64,000 nucleotides of DNA from Odobenus rosmarus divergens (GCF_000321225.1 NW_004450322.1:24738-88737), one strand, 5' to 3'. Shown: positions 1-24,779, counted from the first letter of the stretch. Notes: a model not told the origin generated them from the sequence alone. Numbers and translations: made by a program.

Positions 1-148
1 GGTCCTGGGATCGAGCCCCACATCGGGCTCCCTGCTCGGCGGGAAGCCTGCTTCTCCCTCTCCCACTCCCCCTGCTTGTGTTCCCTCTCCCGCTGTGTCT
101 CTGTCAAATAAATAAATAAATAAATAAAATCTTTAAAAAAAAAAAAAA
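1..148 (+). repeat. CAN-SINE, left end cut by window edge
   Basis: The window opens inside the tRNA-related body. The CT-rich segment, (AAATA)n stretch and A-tail follow, so the element is in plus orientation. No left TSD can be seen. Confidence 0.9.
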
Positions 149-950
149 CAAAAACACCTGAGCAGCCTCTGCATGACTCAAACCGGAAGGTCTAGTTTTC
201 TTCTCAAAACTGCCTTTGAGCCTCAATGGAAAAGACCTTATCAGGCACTGTTCGCAACTGACACAGCAATAAAACTCCAAGGCCCTGACACTTAAGTTCA
301 TGTTTCCCAACCGAAAAGATACACATCACTTTATCCTGACTACCGGATGGCCATTCCACTGGGGCACTAAACTGGATTCTTAGGAACCTTCCAGAAGCCA
401 CCGGCTACAGAAGGGGACAGCTTCTGCCCCAAGGTTAATTTTCTGATTCTTCAGCAGCCTTTTCCTTCCCTTGACTCTATCTCTCATTATGCTATTATGG
501 TATTTGACACTCCCCAGTCACCGACGAAAGGCTCCTCAGTAGGCTCTCCCTGATCTTCACCCTGTGACTTTTGACCCTCCGTGATCGGTTTCCCTCAGAC
601 CAGAGCTCCTGCTCTAAATTTAACTGCTGACAAAAATTTCATCATTCTTCCTTTAAATGTACCTCTAAAGAAGGTTCATTTCCTTTTAGAGGCCCCTTTG
701 GGTTCTGAAGCTTCACTCATGGCATCCATCCCAAACTCTGGTCACCTAACAAGTGACCTGATATTGACAGAATGCTTCTGCCGAGGTCATTATCAGCAAA
801 AGCTAGCCCATCAGGAATGGGGACTAACATGGGGGCTTTGCCTTGGCTACAGTAGTTTGTTCTCGTCAGAGACACTGGTCTCAGGAACTGCTTAACCCCA
901 CTTCCGTTACCTGAGGAGCCATTTCAAGGGACATATAATTAGCTCATGCC
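149..950. other. Intergenic, no gene recognised
   Basis: A 104-codon open frame at 581-895 (+) has no domain that I recognise. It lies just upstream of the env remnant, so it may be more decayed proviral sequence, but nothing in it proves that. Confidence 0.4.
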
Positions 951-959
951 AAATGACAC

Positions 960-1790
960 GTACACTCCCAAAAGGGTCTTTGCCCCGCTATAATACCATT
1001 GCCTATGTGGACACCAGACTTATATCCACTTGCTACATGTACACTTGTCCAGTATATTTGGGATGATTCTTAGAAACTTTCAGACTTTTGAGACTACCAC
1101 CCCGCCTGTGGACCGTGTTTTCCTGTAAAGAAGAGGCAGATACGGGTGAATGTGGATAACTCCCGGGAGGGAGGGCTGACTCTTAGGCACGCTCTGTGAG
1201 CCGGACTTCGCACCACAGTGAAAAGGTGGTCCAAAACCTGACTCTGACCTTATCAGATGCCAGAAGTGACACAGTTTCTACTCCAGGAGACCCGCCTCCC
1301 CAAAACCAGTTTACATTCATTAGCCAGAGTTGCCATGAGCAAACTCATGACCTTCGATTTCCTTTTGGCTAGCCAAGGGGGACTTTATGCTTCAGCAAAC
1401 ACTTCTTGCTGCACTTATATAAATACTATGGGTCAAAAAGACCAATTTATTTTTTTTAAGCTCTTATTTATTTAAGTCATCTCTACACCCAACGTGGGGC
1501 TCGAACTCACCACCCGAAGGTCAAGAGTCGCACGCCCCTCTGACTGAGACGGCCAGGCTCCCCCAAGTCGAACAATTTTTCTGATCAGGCTAAAAGAAAA
1601 AGCCATCTGGTTCTCTACAAGAGACCAGCTGGGCTTTGGGACATGTGTCCATGGCCTGAGTTTGGTCTGTCTCCAGGGTCTGTTACAAGGACTAATCATC
1701 ATCTTGTTTCTGGTAACCGCCTGCAGGGCCTTTGGCTGATGCATCCTGTCCAGAGTCTTAAATGCCACTGTGCAGCCCTTGTCACATCAG
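960..1790 (+). pseudogene. Degenerate class I endogenous retrovirus env remnant
   Basis: The stretch around 1330-1440 reads like the transmembrane-subunit ectodomain of gammaretrovirus-type env: the segment before the disulfide loop, then a CX6CC-type motif. The first Cys of that motif is Tyr (codon 1386-1388), while the CC pair at 1407-1412 remains. A SINE splits the sequence at about 1450-1564. Beyond it, a hydrophobic anchor-like stretch at about 1660-1745 and a short tail follow in another frame with stops. The part from 960 to 1240 may be surface-subunit sequence but is too decayed to be sure. No gag, pol or LTR pair was recognised nearby. It is a dead relic and cannot encode a functional envelope. 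Confidence 0.6.
1450..1564 (-). repeat. Older short SINE inside env remnant
   Basis: It is the short tRNA-Lys-like type (A/B box region plus a brief A-rich tail, no long CT segment), inserted in minus orientation within the retroviral relic. Confidence 0.8.
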
Positions 1791-1799
1791 GGGATTTAA

Positions 1800-2790
1800 C
1801 AACTCATCCTGCAACCAAAGGAGCAGGAGAGACTAGCCCTAACCCTACTACAGACGGCTTTCTCCAAGCCACCTCCAGATCAGCAAAATCTTGGCAGTGG
1901 TGATGATCAGAATATATAGATTCGTGTCCTGGGGCCCGACTTCATCTGATCTTGGACAAAAGACAGGAGAGAGAAAGAAATGCAGCCCCCGACATCCGCG
2001 AGCTGGCCCGGAACTCACAGCAAGACCTTGGAGTTCTCCTGTTGAACATGAACAATTTCACAGATCACCAACATCAGACAAAAGCACTCTGTGTCTGTGA
2101 TGCAGCAAGACAAAAACGAGACAAGTCCCCCAAATGACTAAACATCACCCTCTCCTAGCTCATATGAATGGGTGCTGCTTCTTTATCCATCACTCCATTC
2201 TCTTCGCCTTCTAGAAAAGAATGAAGATATCCAGTCATAGAACTATCCCACTTCCTGACAGCCTCCAATCCTTGGACTCACCCTAAAATCACCTAATACA
2301 AAGCCAAGTCCTATAATAGGTTCTTTCTAACACCTTCTAAGCAAGACATCCCACGATTCCCCCCATGGTGGGAGTTCTCCCTTCTTGGGAGGAATCAGTG
2401 AACCCAGATTTGTTGGACTGGAGGTGATCTTTGCACGAAGGGGTTTATATCATAATAAAAGATCCAAGACTTAGCCTGAGAGTTCATGATGTAGCAGGAG
2501 AGACAGACCAACCGACACTTCTCAATGTGGTGAATATCGTAATAAAAATAAAGGGCGACAGGTCAGAGCGAAGGGGATCAGTGAAGCCTTCCTGGTGGAT
2601 GGGACACTGGGCTGAGTCTTAGGTAGGAGTGAGCCCAGTGCGGAAGTAGGGGTTGGATTAGTGGGAGGAGTAAAGTGTTCTAGGCAGAAGGAGTAGCAAA
2701 TTCAGATGCAAGAAACAAAAAGAGGACATGCCTAGACCACCACTGAGGTCAAGAAGGAACTACTAGCAAGTTTGAGGGGCTTTATATGCT
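1800..2790. other. Intergenic, possible decayed proviral 3' flank
   Basis: The sequence after the env-like tail has no clear polypurine tract or LTR boundary. Open frames at 1891-2137 and 2431-2622 are short and match nothing I know. Confidence 0.4.
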
Positions 2791-2812
2791 CTTGGGTACG
2801 ATTAAATTATAT

Positions 2813-3010
2813 ATATATATTTTAAGATTTTATTTATTTATTTGACAGAGAGAGACATAGCGAGAGCAGGAACACAAGCAGGGGGAGTGGGAGAGGGAGA
2901 AGCAGGCTTCCCACTGAGCAGGGAGCCCGATGCGGGGCTCGATCCCAGGACCCTGGGATCACGACCTGAGCCGAAGGCAGACGCTTAACGACTGAGCCAC
3001 CCAGGCGCCC
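2813..3010 (-). repeat. CAN-SINE with 13-bp TSD
   Basis: A full-length minus-strand element is flanked by the direct repeat gattaaattatat at 2800-2812 and 3011-3023. It interrupts the left edge of a locally duplicated segment. Confidence 0.95.
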
Positions 3011-3106
3011 GATTAAATTATATTTTATCAGGATTCTATAAGCACATACTGAGACCACAGTTAACAAATCGACATCATTTGCCTCCAGATGCTACAGAGG
3101 ACACAG
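3011..3106. repeat. Local duplication, copy 1
   Basis: These 96 bases match 4113-4208 with about three differences. The homology continues left across the SINE to the gggtac at 2794-2799. The duplicated unit matches no repeat family I recognise. Confidence 0.85.
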
Positions 3107-3339
3107 CATCACTTTTGTGGTATTGCCAAAACGGCATGGCCCGAATTAGCCACGAGGAAAACCCAAATAATCCCAAACTAAGGAGCATTCTACATTTTGA
3201 ACTCCAAAAATGTCAACGTCACGAAACAAAGGCTGAGGAGCCGTTCCAGATTAAAAGGAGAATAAGCACAGCTAAACACAAAGCTTCACCCTGGATTGGA
3301 TTTGGGGACAGGATACCTTTGTTCCTTTTGTTATAAGGG

Positions 3340-3440
3340 ACATCCGTGGGACAATCAATGAAATTCAGCTAGATAATATTATATCAGTGTCAATCAGCCG
3401 ATCTTGATAATTGTGCTGTGGTTATAGAAGAGAATGTCCT
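3340..3440. repeat. Old interspersed repeat fragment
   Basis: The wording 'gataattgtgctgtggttat...gaatgtcctt' is a common ancient mammalian repeat motif. A related fragment lies at 58080-58200. I assign no family name. Confidence 0.4.
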
Positions 3441-3537
3441 TTTTTTTTTTTTCAGGACATGCATACCAGTCTTTAGAGGCAACAGAGCATCACGTCCGCA
3501 CCTTACTCTCAAGCCATTCAAGAAAAATAAATATATT

Positions 3538-3646
3538 GGGGCACCTGGCTGGCTCAGCCGGTAGAGCGTGTGACTCTTGATCTCGGGGTTGAGTTCGAGC
3601 CCCTCGTGGGGTATAGAGATTACTTTTAAAAATAAATAAATAAATA
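3538..3646 (+). repeat. Older short SINE
   Basis: A short-type element ends in 'gagattacttttaaaaataaa'. It is flanked by imperfect copies of aagaaaaata(a)atat. Confidence 0.85.
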
Positions 3647-3820
3647 TCAAGAAAAATATATATTTACATTTATATGTAAATGAGAAAGACAAAGCAACAG
3701 TAGACTGTTAACATTGGAAGAATCTAGGTAAAGGGTAATCAGGAATCCTTTATAGGATTTTTGCAACTCTTCCGTAACACTGACATTTTTTGCAAATAAA
3801 GCTACCTCCTCCCTACCAGA

Positions 3821-3842
3821 CACACACACACACACACACACA
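3821..3842. repeat. (CA)11 microsatellite
   Basis: This is an uninterrupted dinucleotide tract. Confidence 0.95.
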
Positions 3843-4112
3843 GAAAGAGCATGTAATTGAACAGCCTCTATGTGTCAGCACCGTGGCAGGTCCCGCAGAG
3901 CTGGGGGTGAATGAGATGCATCCCTGCCCTACGGGACTCACCATCTAGTGGGTCATTTTGGCAGCAGATCAAACGGGGTAAGACAAGCCCTCCAGGAAGC
4001 TGACAACAATCTGGGCAAGAAATGGGGATTTCTCACACAGTCTGTTGGTCGGACCATGGTCGCATTCCCAGGTTTGTGGAGAATAAAGTGATTGTTGGGT
4101 ACGATTGGGTAC

Positions 4113-4208
4113 GATTAATTTATATTTTATCAGGATTCTATAAGCACATACTGCGACCACAGTTAACAAATCGACATCATTTGCCTCCAGATGCTACAGA
4201 GGACACAG
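4113..4208. repeat. Local duplication, copy 2
   Basis: It is the partner of 3011-3106 in direct orientation, 1.1 kb away. An extra gggtacgatt unit precedes it, giving a 10-bp mini-duplication at 4097-4116. Confidence 0.85.
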
Positions 4209-4377
4209 TTTGGGGGAAGGGTCTGGGCTAGGATGCAGTTTGGGGCATCGTCAGCATTAAGGAGGCAGAAGAAGCCACATGATGGGAAGAGGGCCCAACA
4301 GAACCCCAGAGAAGCCTCTGGAGATCACAGTCCCGCTCTTTGCCCCACCCGAGAAAGTGTCCTCCAAGTTCTTATTT

Positions 4378-4559
4378 TTCTTATTTTATTTTATTTTATT
4401 TATTTGGGGGGGTGGGGTAGGGGCAGAGGAAGAGGGAGAAGCGGACTCCACGCTGAGCGGGGAGCCCGACGTGGGGCTTGATCTCATCAACCCTGAGATC
4501 ATGACCTGAGCTGAAACCAAGAGTCAAAGCTCAGCCGACTGCACCACCCAGGTGCCCCC
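4378..4559 (-). repeat. CAN-SINE with 10-bp TSD
   Basis: The TSD gttcttattt lies at 4368-4377 and 4562-4571. The body is more diverged than most copies here. Confidence 0.9.
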
Positions 4560-4952
4560 ACGTTCTTATTTCTCTACTGAAGGTTTGGCCTATTTGCCAC
4601 ATTTTTCCCAGCTTGACCTGCGACTTTGGGAGGAGTCTCCTCACTTTGTAGACTCGTGTCTTCCCATCTGTAAGTGGGGACATGGGAGAGCAGTTGTCTT
4701 AAACATCTCCCAAGGTGAAGGCAAAATGATTGAGACCGTAAGTGCCCATTACTCTAAGTTACTAAGCTGAAACTTTGAGCCCAGATTGCTCCAAACCTCG
4801 TGTCTTTGGAGCTTGATCTCTGGCCCTTCCTCCTTAGTGAATTCAAGAGAACTGGAATGCCACAGTGATTGTGATTTGAGTGTAGGTTTTAGGATAGTGC
4901 AGATGGCCAGGAATGCGCGCTAGATTGGGAGAGATCAATAATGAGATAGCAC

Positions 4953-5058
4953 CAGGCCCCGGCTGGCTCAGTCCGTAGAGCAGGCGACTCTTGATCTCAG
5001 GGTCATGAGGTTGAGCCCCATGTTGGGTGTGGAGCCTACCTTAAAAAAATTAAAAATG
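4953..5058 (+). repeat. Older short SINE with 14-bp TSD
   Basis: It is flanked by taatgagatagcac (left) and taatgaggtagcac (right). Confidence 0.9.
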
Positions 5059-5059
5059 A

Positions 5060-5600
5060 TAATGAGGTAGCACTGACCTGGGATTCAACACATACAAGAA
5101 AATGCACAAATCTCAGGTGTCCCACCAGATGCCTTTGCACAGTATCCACTTCTGTGCAGCTCAAGCCTCCATCCAGAGAGTCTCCATCACCCCAGAAAAT
5201 TACCTGGACCCCTCACGGTTACTCCCTGGCTCCCATCCCCCAGCGGCAACCCCCATTCTGTTTACCTCCCTCCCTTCATTTTTTTTTTTAATGTCTTAAA
5301 TTTGTAGGTTATTTGGAGAAAATATGGATGGCGAGGTAGGCTCTTAAAGGAGAATGTGAAGCTGAGCGCTGCTTAGGATCCTTTATTCCATTTGATTTTT
5401 TCAAATCCAATCCATTAAAGCCTTTCCTCTTCCCCCACCAAAAAACGCTTTCCAAGAGCTGGCCTCCAGCCAGCAGTCTTTCTCCCACTAGGAAAAGGGT
5501 GGATTTGTTTAACCGCTTTGTTCTTTCCTTTTTAACCTGCTTGTGTTTAACCGGACCCTCGACCCCAACCTCTGTTAGGCATTTTAACAATTTCTCTTGT
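5060..5600. other. Unique DNA upstream of CpG island
   Basis: No repeat family or gene is recognised here. It may hold distal promoter elements for the GC-rich block that follows. Confidence 0.4.
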
Positions 5601-5619
5601 TTAAGTAAGAGGGAAACTT

Positions 5620-6270
5620 TAGCTCTCCGTCCAAACTCCGAGGCTCAGTTTCACTGGGCTCCAAGCCTCTTCCCCGCCCCCCGGCCCGGCTGGCTTGGTA
5701 GGATTCTTCCAGGAGCCACGGAGGAGGGGGCCAGCGTTGGGGGTTACAGTCCCCAGCCCGCACCTCCAGGCCGCTGCCACCCACCTGCCGAGCGGCCGCG
5801 TCCCCCGCCCAGCCCTCCCGCGCTCCGGCCTGATCTTTGCGCCGCCTGGAAGGCACCCGCCCCGGTGAGTGCCGGGCTCGGGCCCGCCTCTCCGCCCGCT
5901 CTCCGGGGAGGAAAGGTCTGGCCACAGCCGATCGAAAGTCGCTGGGGCCCGCTGGAAGGAGACCGCCCCCCGGCCCCTCCGCCCCCCCGCCCCTGCCCAC
6001 CCGGGGACCCGGGCCCCCACCCCCGCGCGCGCGCGCGCGCGCCCCACTCGGCCGGGCCGGGGACGAGGCGGGCTCGACCTTCAGCTTCCCGGGGCCTCGC
6101 GGTCGCCCGAGGCTGCAGCGGCGCCACCAGAGCGTGCCGAGGCCCCTCGGCCGCACGGGTACCGCAGGGGCGGCTGCCCCGACCGCCGGGCTCCGTAGCC
6201 CGGGCAGGGAGGGACAGCGGCGGGTCCCCGGCTTGCACGCCGGAGGAGCGCCGGGTTAAAAGTCGTTATT
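5620..6270 (+). promoter_or_regulatory. RGN: CpG island, candidate distal RGN promoter
   Basis: This is a dense G+C and CpG block, with GC-box-like runs and a (CG)n tract at about 6024-6041. A strong donor, CCCG then GTGAGT at 5865-5870, could end a noncoding first exon that splices to the RGN start exon (acceptor at 7683). RGN is the next gene on this strand, so distal RGN promoter is the natural reading, but that is inference. Long open frames on both strands here result from base composition. Confidence 0.6.
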
Positions 6271-6966
6271 GCAAAAGTCCCGCGTCTGATCCTGGGCCTA
6301 TCTCAGATCGATAACATGAAGGCCTTTGGAGCCTGTGCCAAATTTTAACAGCCAGCGAGGATTCCACATGCTAGGACGCTGGCGTCAGGATTTAAGATTT
6401 GAGCTGTGTTTCTAAAAAAAAAAAAAGTAATGTATCGAAGGGAATATAAAACCAAAGATTGTTTTTCTTTTCGCCCCTGTCATGAATTCGCCCATCCGTG
6501 GGTGAGCCTACTCACTCCCAAGCAGAAAGGGAGAAGGATGACGATGCAGACAATTTGGGTCAGCATCTGGGCAGAGTCTGGGAAAGAGAGGAGGCTTTGG
6601 AAAGTTGCCTCGTTTTCCTCTCCCACGGGGTTTCTTGGGTAATGTTCTCTTTTTTCCTTCTCTGTAATTTTTCTTTGTCTTCTCCCTGTTCGCTGGTCAC
6701 ACTCTGGCCTCAACTCCCAGCAGAGAATGTTCCTGCCTGTGGAGTTCAAGACTCCTTGCCAAACTGGCACGGTGCCTTCCCCGGGCGGCAAGAAATAGCC
6801 AAGGGGCTGTCAGTTCCTCCAGTGGCGCCCAGACCGTGATCTCTTCCCGGCCTTCCCTTGTGCCAAGTTGAAAATGGGTGTCAGGTCCCATTTAGTGTAT
6901 TATCACCGATGACCATAGTTCTAAAAATGCACTTTGGAAAAATGCAGAGTAAGAAGGTTCTGGGCT

Positions 6967-7166
6967 GGGCACCTGGGTGGCTCAGTTGGTTAAGCGACTG
7001 CCTTCGGCTCAGGTCATGATCCTGGAGTCCCAGGATCGAGTCCCGCATCGGGCTCCCTGCTCAGCAGGGAGTCTGCTTCTCCCTCTGACCCTCTTCCCTC
7101 TCGTGCTCTCTATCTCTCATTCTCTCCCTCTCAAATAAATAAATAAAATCTTAAAAAAAAAAAAAA
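6967..7166 (+). repeat. CAN-SINE with 16-bp perfect TSD
   Basis: The sequence aagaaggttctgggct occurs at 6951-6966 and 7167-7182. The element sits only about 160 bp upstream of the proximal RGN promoter, and its TSD is intact, so it is young. Confidence 0.97.
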
Positions 7167-7319
7167 AAGAAGGTTCTGGGCTTTGCACGGTGGGTTGGAG
7201 AAGGGAATCAGCACCATCAGGGGATGAGGGAGGGCAGTGGGAGCTGGTGACCTGCAGGCAGGGAGGGGCCACCAATGAGGGAGCTGCCCGCCCCCCCCCC
7301 ACCTTCGGGAGCTAGGGCG

Positions 7320-7387
7320 CAGGCATAAAGGGCGGCCTTCCCTCCCCTGAGCAGCCAGCTCTCCGAGGGTCACCGACAGATACCAAG
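7320..7387 (+). promoter_or_regulatory. RGN: Proximal RGN promoter and noncoding first exon
   Basis: A TATA-like cataaag at 7324-7330 precedes a short segment that ends in aag|gtaggg, so the donor starts at 7388. This fits a small 5' UTR exon of roughly 7350-7387 joined to the acceptor at 7683. The transcription start is not visible from sequence alone. Confidence 0.55.
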
Positions 7388-7549
7388 GTAGGGATGTTGG
7401 GGTGTTGTGGTTTTTTTCCTCTCTTGTTTAAAGATAGCTTGAAATCACGCCCTGGGAAGTCGATCGAAGGTGCCTCACGTTATGGACTATCAGCTCTTTC
7501 TTCATTTTCCTATATGTCTCTTCCTGCCACATTGCCTGTTCTGTTCTGA

Positions 7550-21025
<13,476 letters not shown>

Positions 21026-21560
21026 GTGGCAGGCCTTCTTTCCTACTGGAGGAACTTTTGAAGAAACGTAGAAAATTCTAGAGCTGAAATTTCAATCTAG
21101 TTACAAAAAAGCTAAAGAAATGATATTATTAACAGGGTTAATTTTTTTTACAATTTTTAAAAGGTAGAGCATTTTAGCAAGGGGTGACAGGTAGTTTGAC
21201 TAAAAAGCCTTCTGCAAGGGTAATACAGAATTATAAAGAATTGTTCAACTGTCAATCAGCCTCTTGATTCTTTGCAAATTGCTAGAAGGGGAGGGGGGGA
21301 CCATGTCTGTTCTGCATTCCATACTTACACCTAAAGCTTCAAAAAACTAATAAATAATGACTTATTATGATTATGTTCCATTTTATTTTTATCATAAGCT
21401 TATAAAATATACTGCAGTGCTAACCTACCTTCATATTATTCTTCCTACATGCTATTTTTTGCAAGCTAAAATATTACTGGAGGATAAGAATTAAACACTG
21501 GCAAAATCCATGGCTCCAACTGCCACCTAATAAATGTAAATCATTATTGTATGTCTTTTT
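21026..21560 (+). other. RGN: RGN 3' UTR, probable
   Basis: Unique A/T-rich sequence follows the stop. AATAAA hexamers occur at 21349-21354 and 21529-21534; either could direct polyadenylation. Confidence 0.65.
21529..21534 (+). terminator. RGN: Candidate RGN polyadenylation signal
   Basis: A canonical AATAAA about 0.5 kb past the stop, followed within 40 nt by a T/GT-rich stretch. The hexamer at 21349 is an upstream alternative. Confidence 0.5.
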
Positions 21561-21650
21561 GGTGAATTGACTTTTTTCAGTACGTAATGTCTCTCTTTAT
21601 CCCTTGAAAATCCACTGAAATCCATTGAAAATCCATCAAGGTTACATTTT

Positions 21651-21760
21651 TTTTAAGATTCTATTTTTTTAAGTAATCTCTATACCCAACATGGTGCTCA
21701 AACTTACAACCCCAAGGTAAAGAGTCACATGCTCTACTGACTGAGCCAGCCAGCTGCCCC
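21651..21760 (-). repeat. Older short SINE
   Basis: It is flanked by catcaag motifs; the right boundary lies at the terminal gctgcccc. Confidence 0.85.
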
Positions 21761-21769
21761 ATCAAGTTT

Positions 21770-23150
21770 AAATTTTTTGCTTTCAACCATAAAGCATGTT
21801 TTGAAGAACTCAAAAGGAAAAGAATAGTCTATTACTTTACCAAGCTATTTACCATTTCTGTTGTTCTTCCTTCATTCCTGATATTCCAAGTTTCTTTCTG
21901 TCTCCTTTTTATTGTTAAAGAACTTCCTTTTTTTAGAGTAGGTCTGTTGGCTATGAATTCTCTCAGTTTTACTTCATATGAGAATGTCTTTATTTCACCT
22001 TCATCACCGAAGGCTATTTTCACTGGATATGGAATTCACAGTTGATAGTTCTTTCCTTTCAGCCTCTTGGCACTTCAAAATGTGCCATTTCTTCTGGCCT
22101 TCATGGATTCTGATGAGAAATCTGCAGTCTTTGAAATCATTATTTCCCTACAGGTAATGAGTAATTTTTCTCTTGCTGATCTCAAGATTTTCTATTTGTC
22201 TTTAGTTTTCAGCAATTTGATTATGATGTGTTCAGATATGTATTTCTTTGGGTTTACCCTGTTTGGGGTTTGCTCTGCTTCTCGAATCTGTAGGTTTATG
22301 TTTTCTTACCTAACTTGGGAAGTTTGGGCAATTATTTCTTCAAATATTTTTTTCTGCCTCACATTTCTCTTTCTGGGACTCTGAAGACTTGAACATCAGA
22401 CTTTTCACTGTTGTGCTGCAAGTTCCTGAGTTTCTGTTAAATTTTTTTTTTCAATATTTTTTTCTCTCTGTTGCTCTTTTGATCGATCTTCAAGTTCACT
22501 GGTTCCTTTCTCTGTTCTCTCTGCTATTGAGTCCATCTGGTTATTTTTGTTGTTGTTATTTTATTTTTCAGTTCTAAAATTTCCATTTCCAGTTCTAAAA
22601 TTTCCATTTCTATTCCAATACTTTAATATTTGTTTGGAGAATTTTCATGATTGCTCAATCATTTTTATATAATAGCTGTTTTAAAGTGCTTGTCAGATAA
22701 TTCCAACATCTGCATCATCTCACTCTTGGCACCCGTTGATTGTCTTTTTCCATTTGAATGGGGCATTTCATTGTTCTTTGTATGATGAATAATTTTAGAT
22801 TGTATCCTGGATGCTTTGAATATTACATTATGAAACTCTAGGTCTTATTTAAATCCTATGAAGAATGTTGATACATTTGTTTTAGCAGACAATCTACATA
22901 GTTAGGTTTGGTCCAAACGTTCCATCCTATCTTCTGTGGGTGTGTTTCCAATGTCAGTTGTTCTTACAGGCTTTGCAGTGTTATTTGGGTCTGCCCCATG
23001 TGTGTATCACCCAGTGGTCAGTCTGGGACCTGGGAAGAGGTCTAGCACTAGCTCACTTCTCTGAGTCTTTGATATGTTAATCAGGATCCAATTCATGTAC
23101 ATGGAGGTCAGGAGCCGGGAAAGCACTCCATAAAGTTGTTTATGAATACC
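21770..23150 (-). mobile_element. Old L1-type element, copy B
   Basis: This is antisense L1M-like sequence paralogous to parts of 13300-15600, with shared wording such as 'tacttcatatgag', 'tttgattatgatgtgt' and 'cccagtggtcagtctg'. A 20-bp unit is tandemly duplicated at about 22568-22608. Confidence 0.7.
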
Positions 23151-24240
23151 TGGGCTCAAACCCAGCCTGCAAAGGCCTTTTCATTGAGGATCTCCAGGGA
23201 GCATGGTGGATCTGAAGCCCCAGGACAGCTTCCTCTCCAATCCTCACTGCAGTCCACTAGCTGTCTGATCTTAGCTTGGTCCTTTCCCATCCTCATTTCT
23301 CAATCAAGGGAGTTCAGAGAGCAATAAGGCTGCCATGGGGCTACTCTCAGGACTCCAAGGAGTGTGCAGCAGGCCTTTTTGTAGGCCATCAGGAGACCAA
23401 AGATGATCTGAAGCACAAAACTGGGGACCTCCTTCCCCATCCCCCATGTTACAGCTGGCTAGCCTCCTAACTCAGTTACTTCCAGCCCATTTCTAATTCA
23501 AGGTAAGTCAGAGAGTGGTGGAATTGCTGAGGTGTTCCAGGGGCCAAGGAGGAGTGTTCTGAGGACTTTGAGGAAGGAATTTCCTAGAATTGCAGGTGAT
23601 CCTAAGCCCCCAGAGTGGCTCTCCTCTGTTTAGGACCCCCTGAACCTGGAAACTCAACCTTGTGGGACCCAGGCTAGCCCCCGTCCCTGATGGTGGAAGC
23701 CTCCCCCATGACAAACCTTAAACCCCTGTACTATCTGAGTCTTTCTGGCCAGTTGCTCAAATGGCCATCTAGTTAACCAAACTTCTAAAAAGGACATCTG
23801 CTTGATAGTGAATTGAGATATCTGGCCAACCTGATTTACCAAAGGCAATCTGCCATCATCCTTGAGGATTCCTGCACACTTCTTGCTGGGCATGCCAAGA
23901 ATGCAAGGCCATGACCACTCTTCACGCAAGCCATTTCTGAGAATTGTGTTTGTAGCAAGCTCCCTTGATAAATGAAATAAGATGTCCTGACAGACGAAAA
24001 GCAGGCTTGTTAATGCTCAGTATAGGAGCAATCAATCTTACACATTCAGTGTTCCCTTCCTATAACACAACTCACTATGTATGCAGGCATGCATCTAGGC
24101 CTACCTGTATTAGCCATTGGAGAATCAGCTCAAACATCTGACACTCTGGCTACTGCTTTTGCTATGAATAGTAAAGTTCTTTATCTCTGACCCAGGAGTC
24201 TCATGTCTTCTACTTGTATCCATGAAACAGGATAGCTTGT
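23150..24240. other. Intergenic, loosely repeated G-rich blocks
   Basis: Blocks around 23300 and 23500 share phrasing with blocks at 25000, 25240 and 25380 (agag-cagtgag..., aggggccaag..., ggcctttt). This may be an old element's 5' or 3' region. No gene is recognised. Confidence 0.35.
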
Positions 24241-24284
24241 TAGCTTGCAAGTAGAATAAAATCTCAGACCCTTTACAGTTCTGG

Positions 24285-24757
24285 ACATTGACCTGCACCC
24301 ATCAGACATTGAGTCGAAGGGCCTCAGGCCAGGCACCAACACCAGACTCCTCATACCAGGCACTAAATCCTGTCTTCCTCCTGCCAGATACCAACTCCCA
24401 ACCTACGCTGCCAACTATTCCTTCCCCGACTCCTCCCGCAGAGGCTAACTCCACACTAACAGCTCCAGAGCCTAATTCCTACTTTTTGCTTCAGATACTG
24501 AGTTCCATCCTCTCTCCAGAGAGTGAGTCCTGACCTCTCCTGCCAGGAATCAAGTCAAGACTCTGGCTCCAGGGGATAAGTCCCAACCTCTGCCACCAGG
24601 AGCTAGGTTCCCCAGTTCTCCCTCCAGAAACCAAATCTCTACTCCTCCTCCAAATGCTGTCTTGAGTTCAGCTTCACAATCTAAGCCCCTGCTTGTTAGT
24701 CCTGAGATGAAATCTCCAATTTTCACTGCAGAGGTGAAGTCCCAACTTTCACGAGTG
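24285..24757 (+). repeat. Diverged ~27-bp minisatellite, about 16 units
   Basis: Units of 24-30 bp recur with the shape ctcCAGa..CtAAgTCCcaacctct. Clear successive examples begin at about 24344, 24374, 24456, 24481, 24508, 24533, 24561 and 24614. The array has low identity but steady spacing. It matches no named satellite I know. Confidence 0.65.
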
Positions 24758-24779
24758 GTCACCAAAGCAGTCTAATGGC

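Noticed and set aside
2834..3067. tRNA-like A/B box sequences in many places, as possible tRNA genes
   Set aside because: They are the tRNA-derived heads of SINEs, followed by CT-rich segments and A-tails, and do not fold as intact tRNAs.
5499..6314. 271-codon open frame across the CpG island, with overlapping long frames on the minus strand
   Set aside because: Six-frame openness is expected in very GC-rich DNA. The predicted peptides are Pro/Arg/Ala-rich without domains, and the block looks like a promoter.
24288..24533. Pro/Ser/Thr-rich 81-codon frame, mucin-like
   Set aside because: It is a by-product of the 27-bp minisatellite; other frames are similarly open and no splice context or homology supports it.
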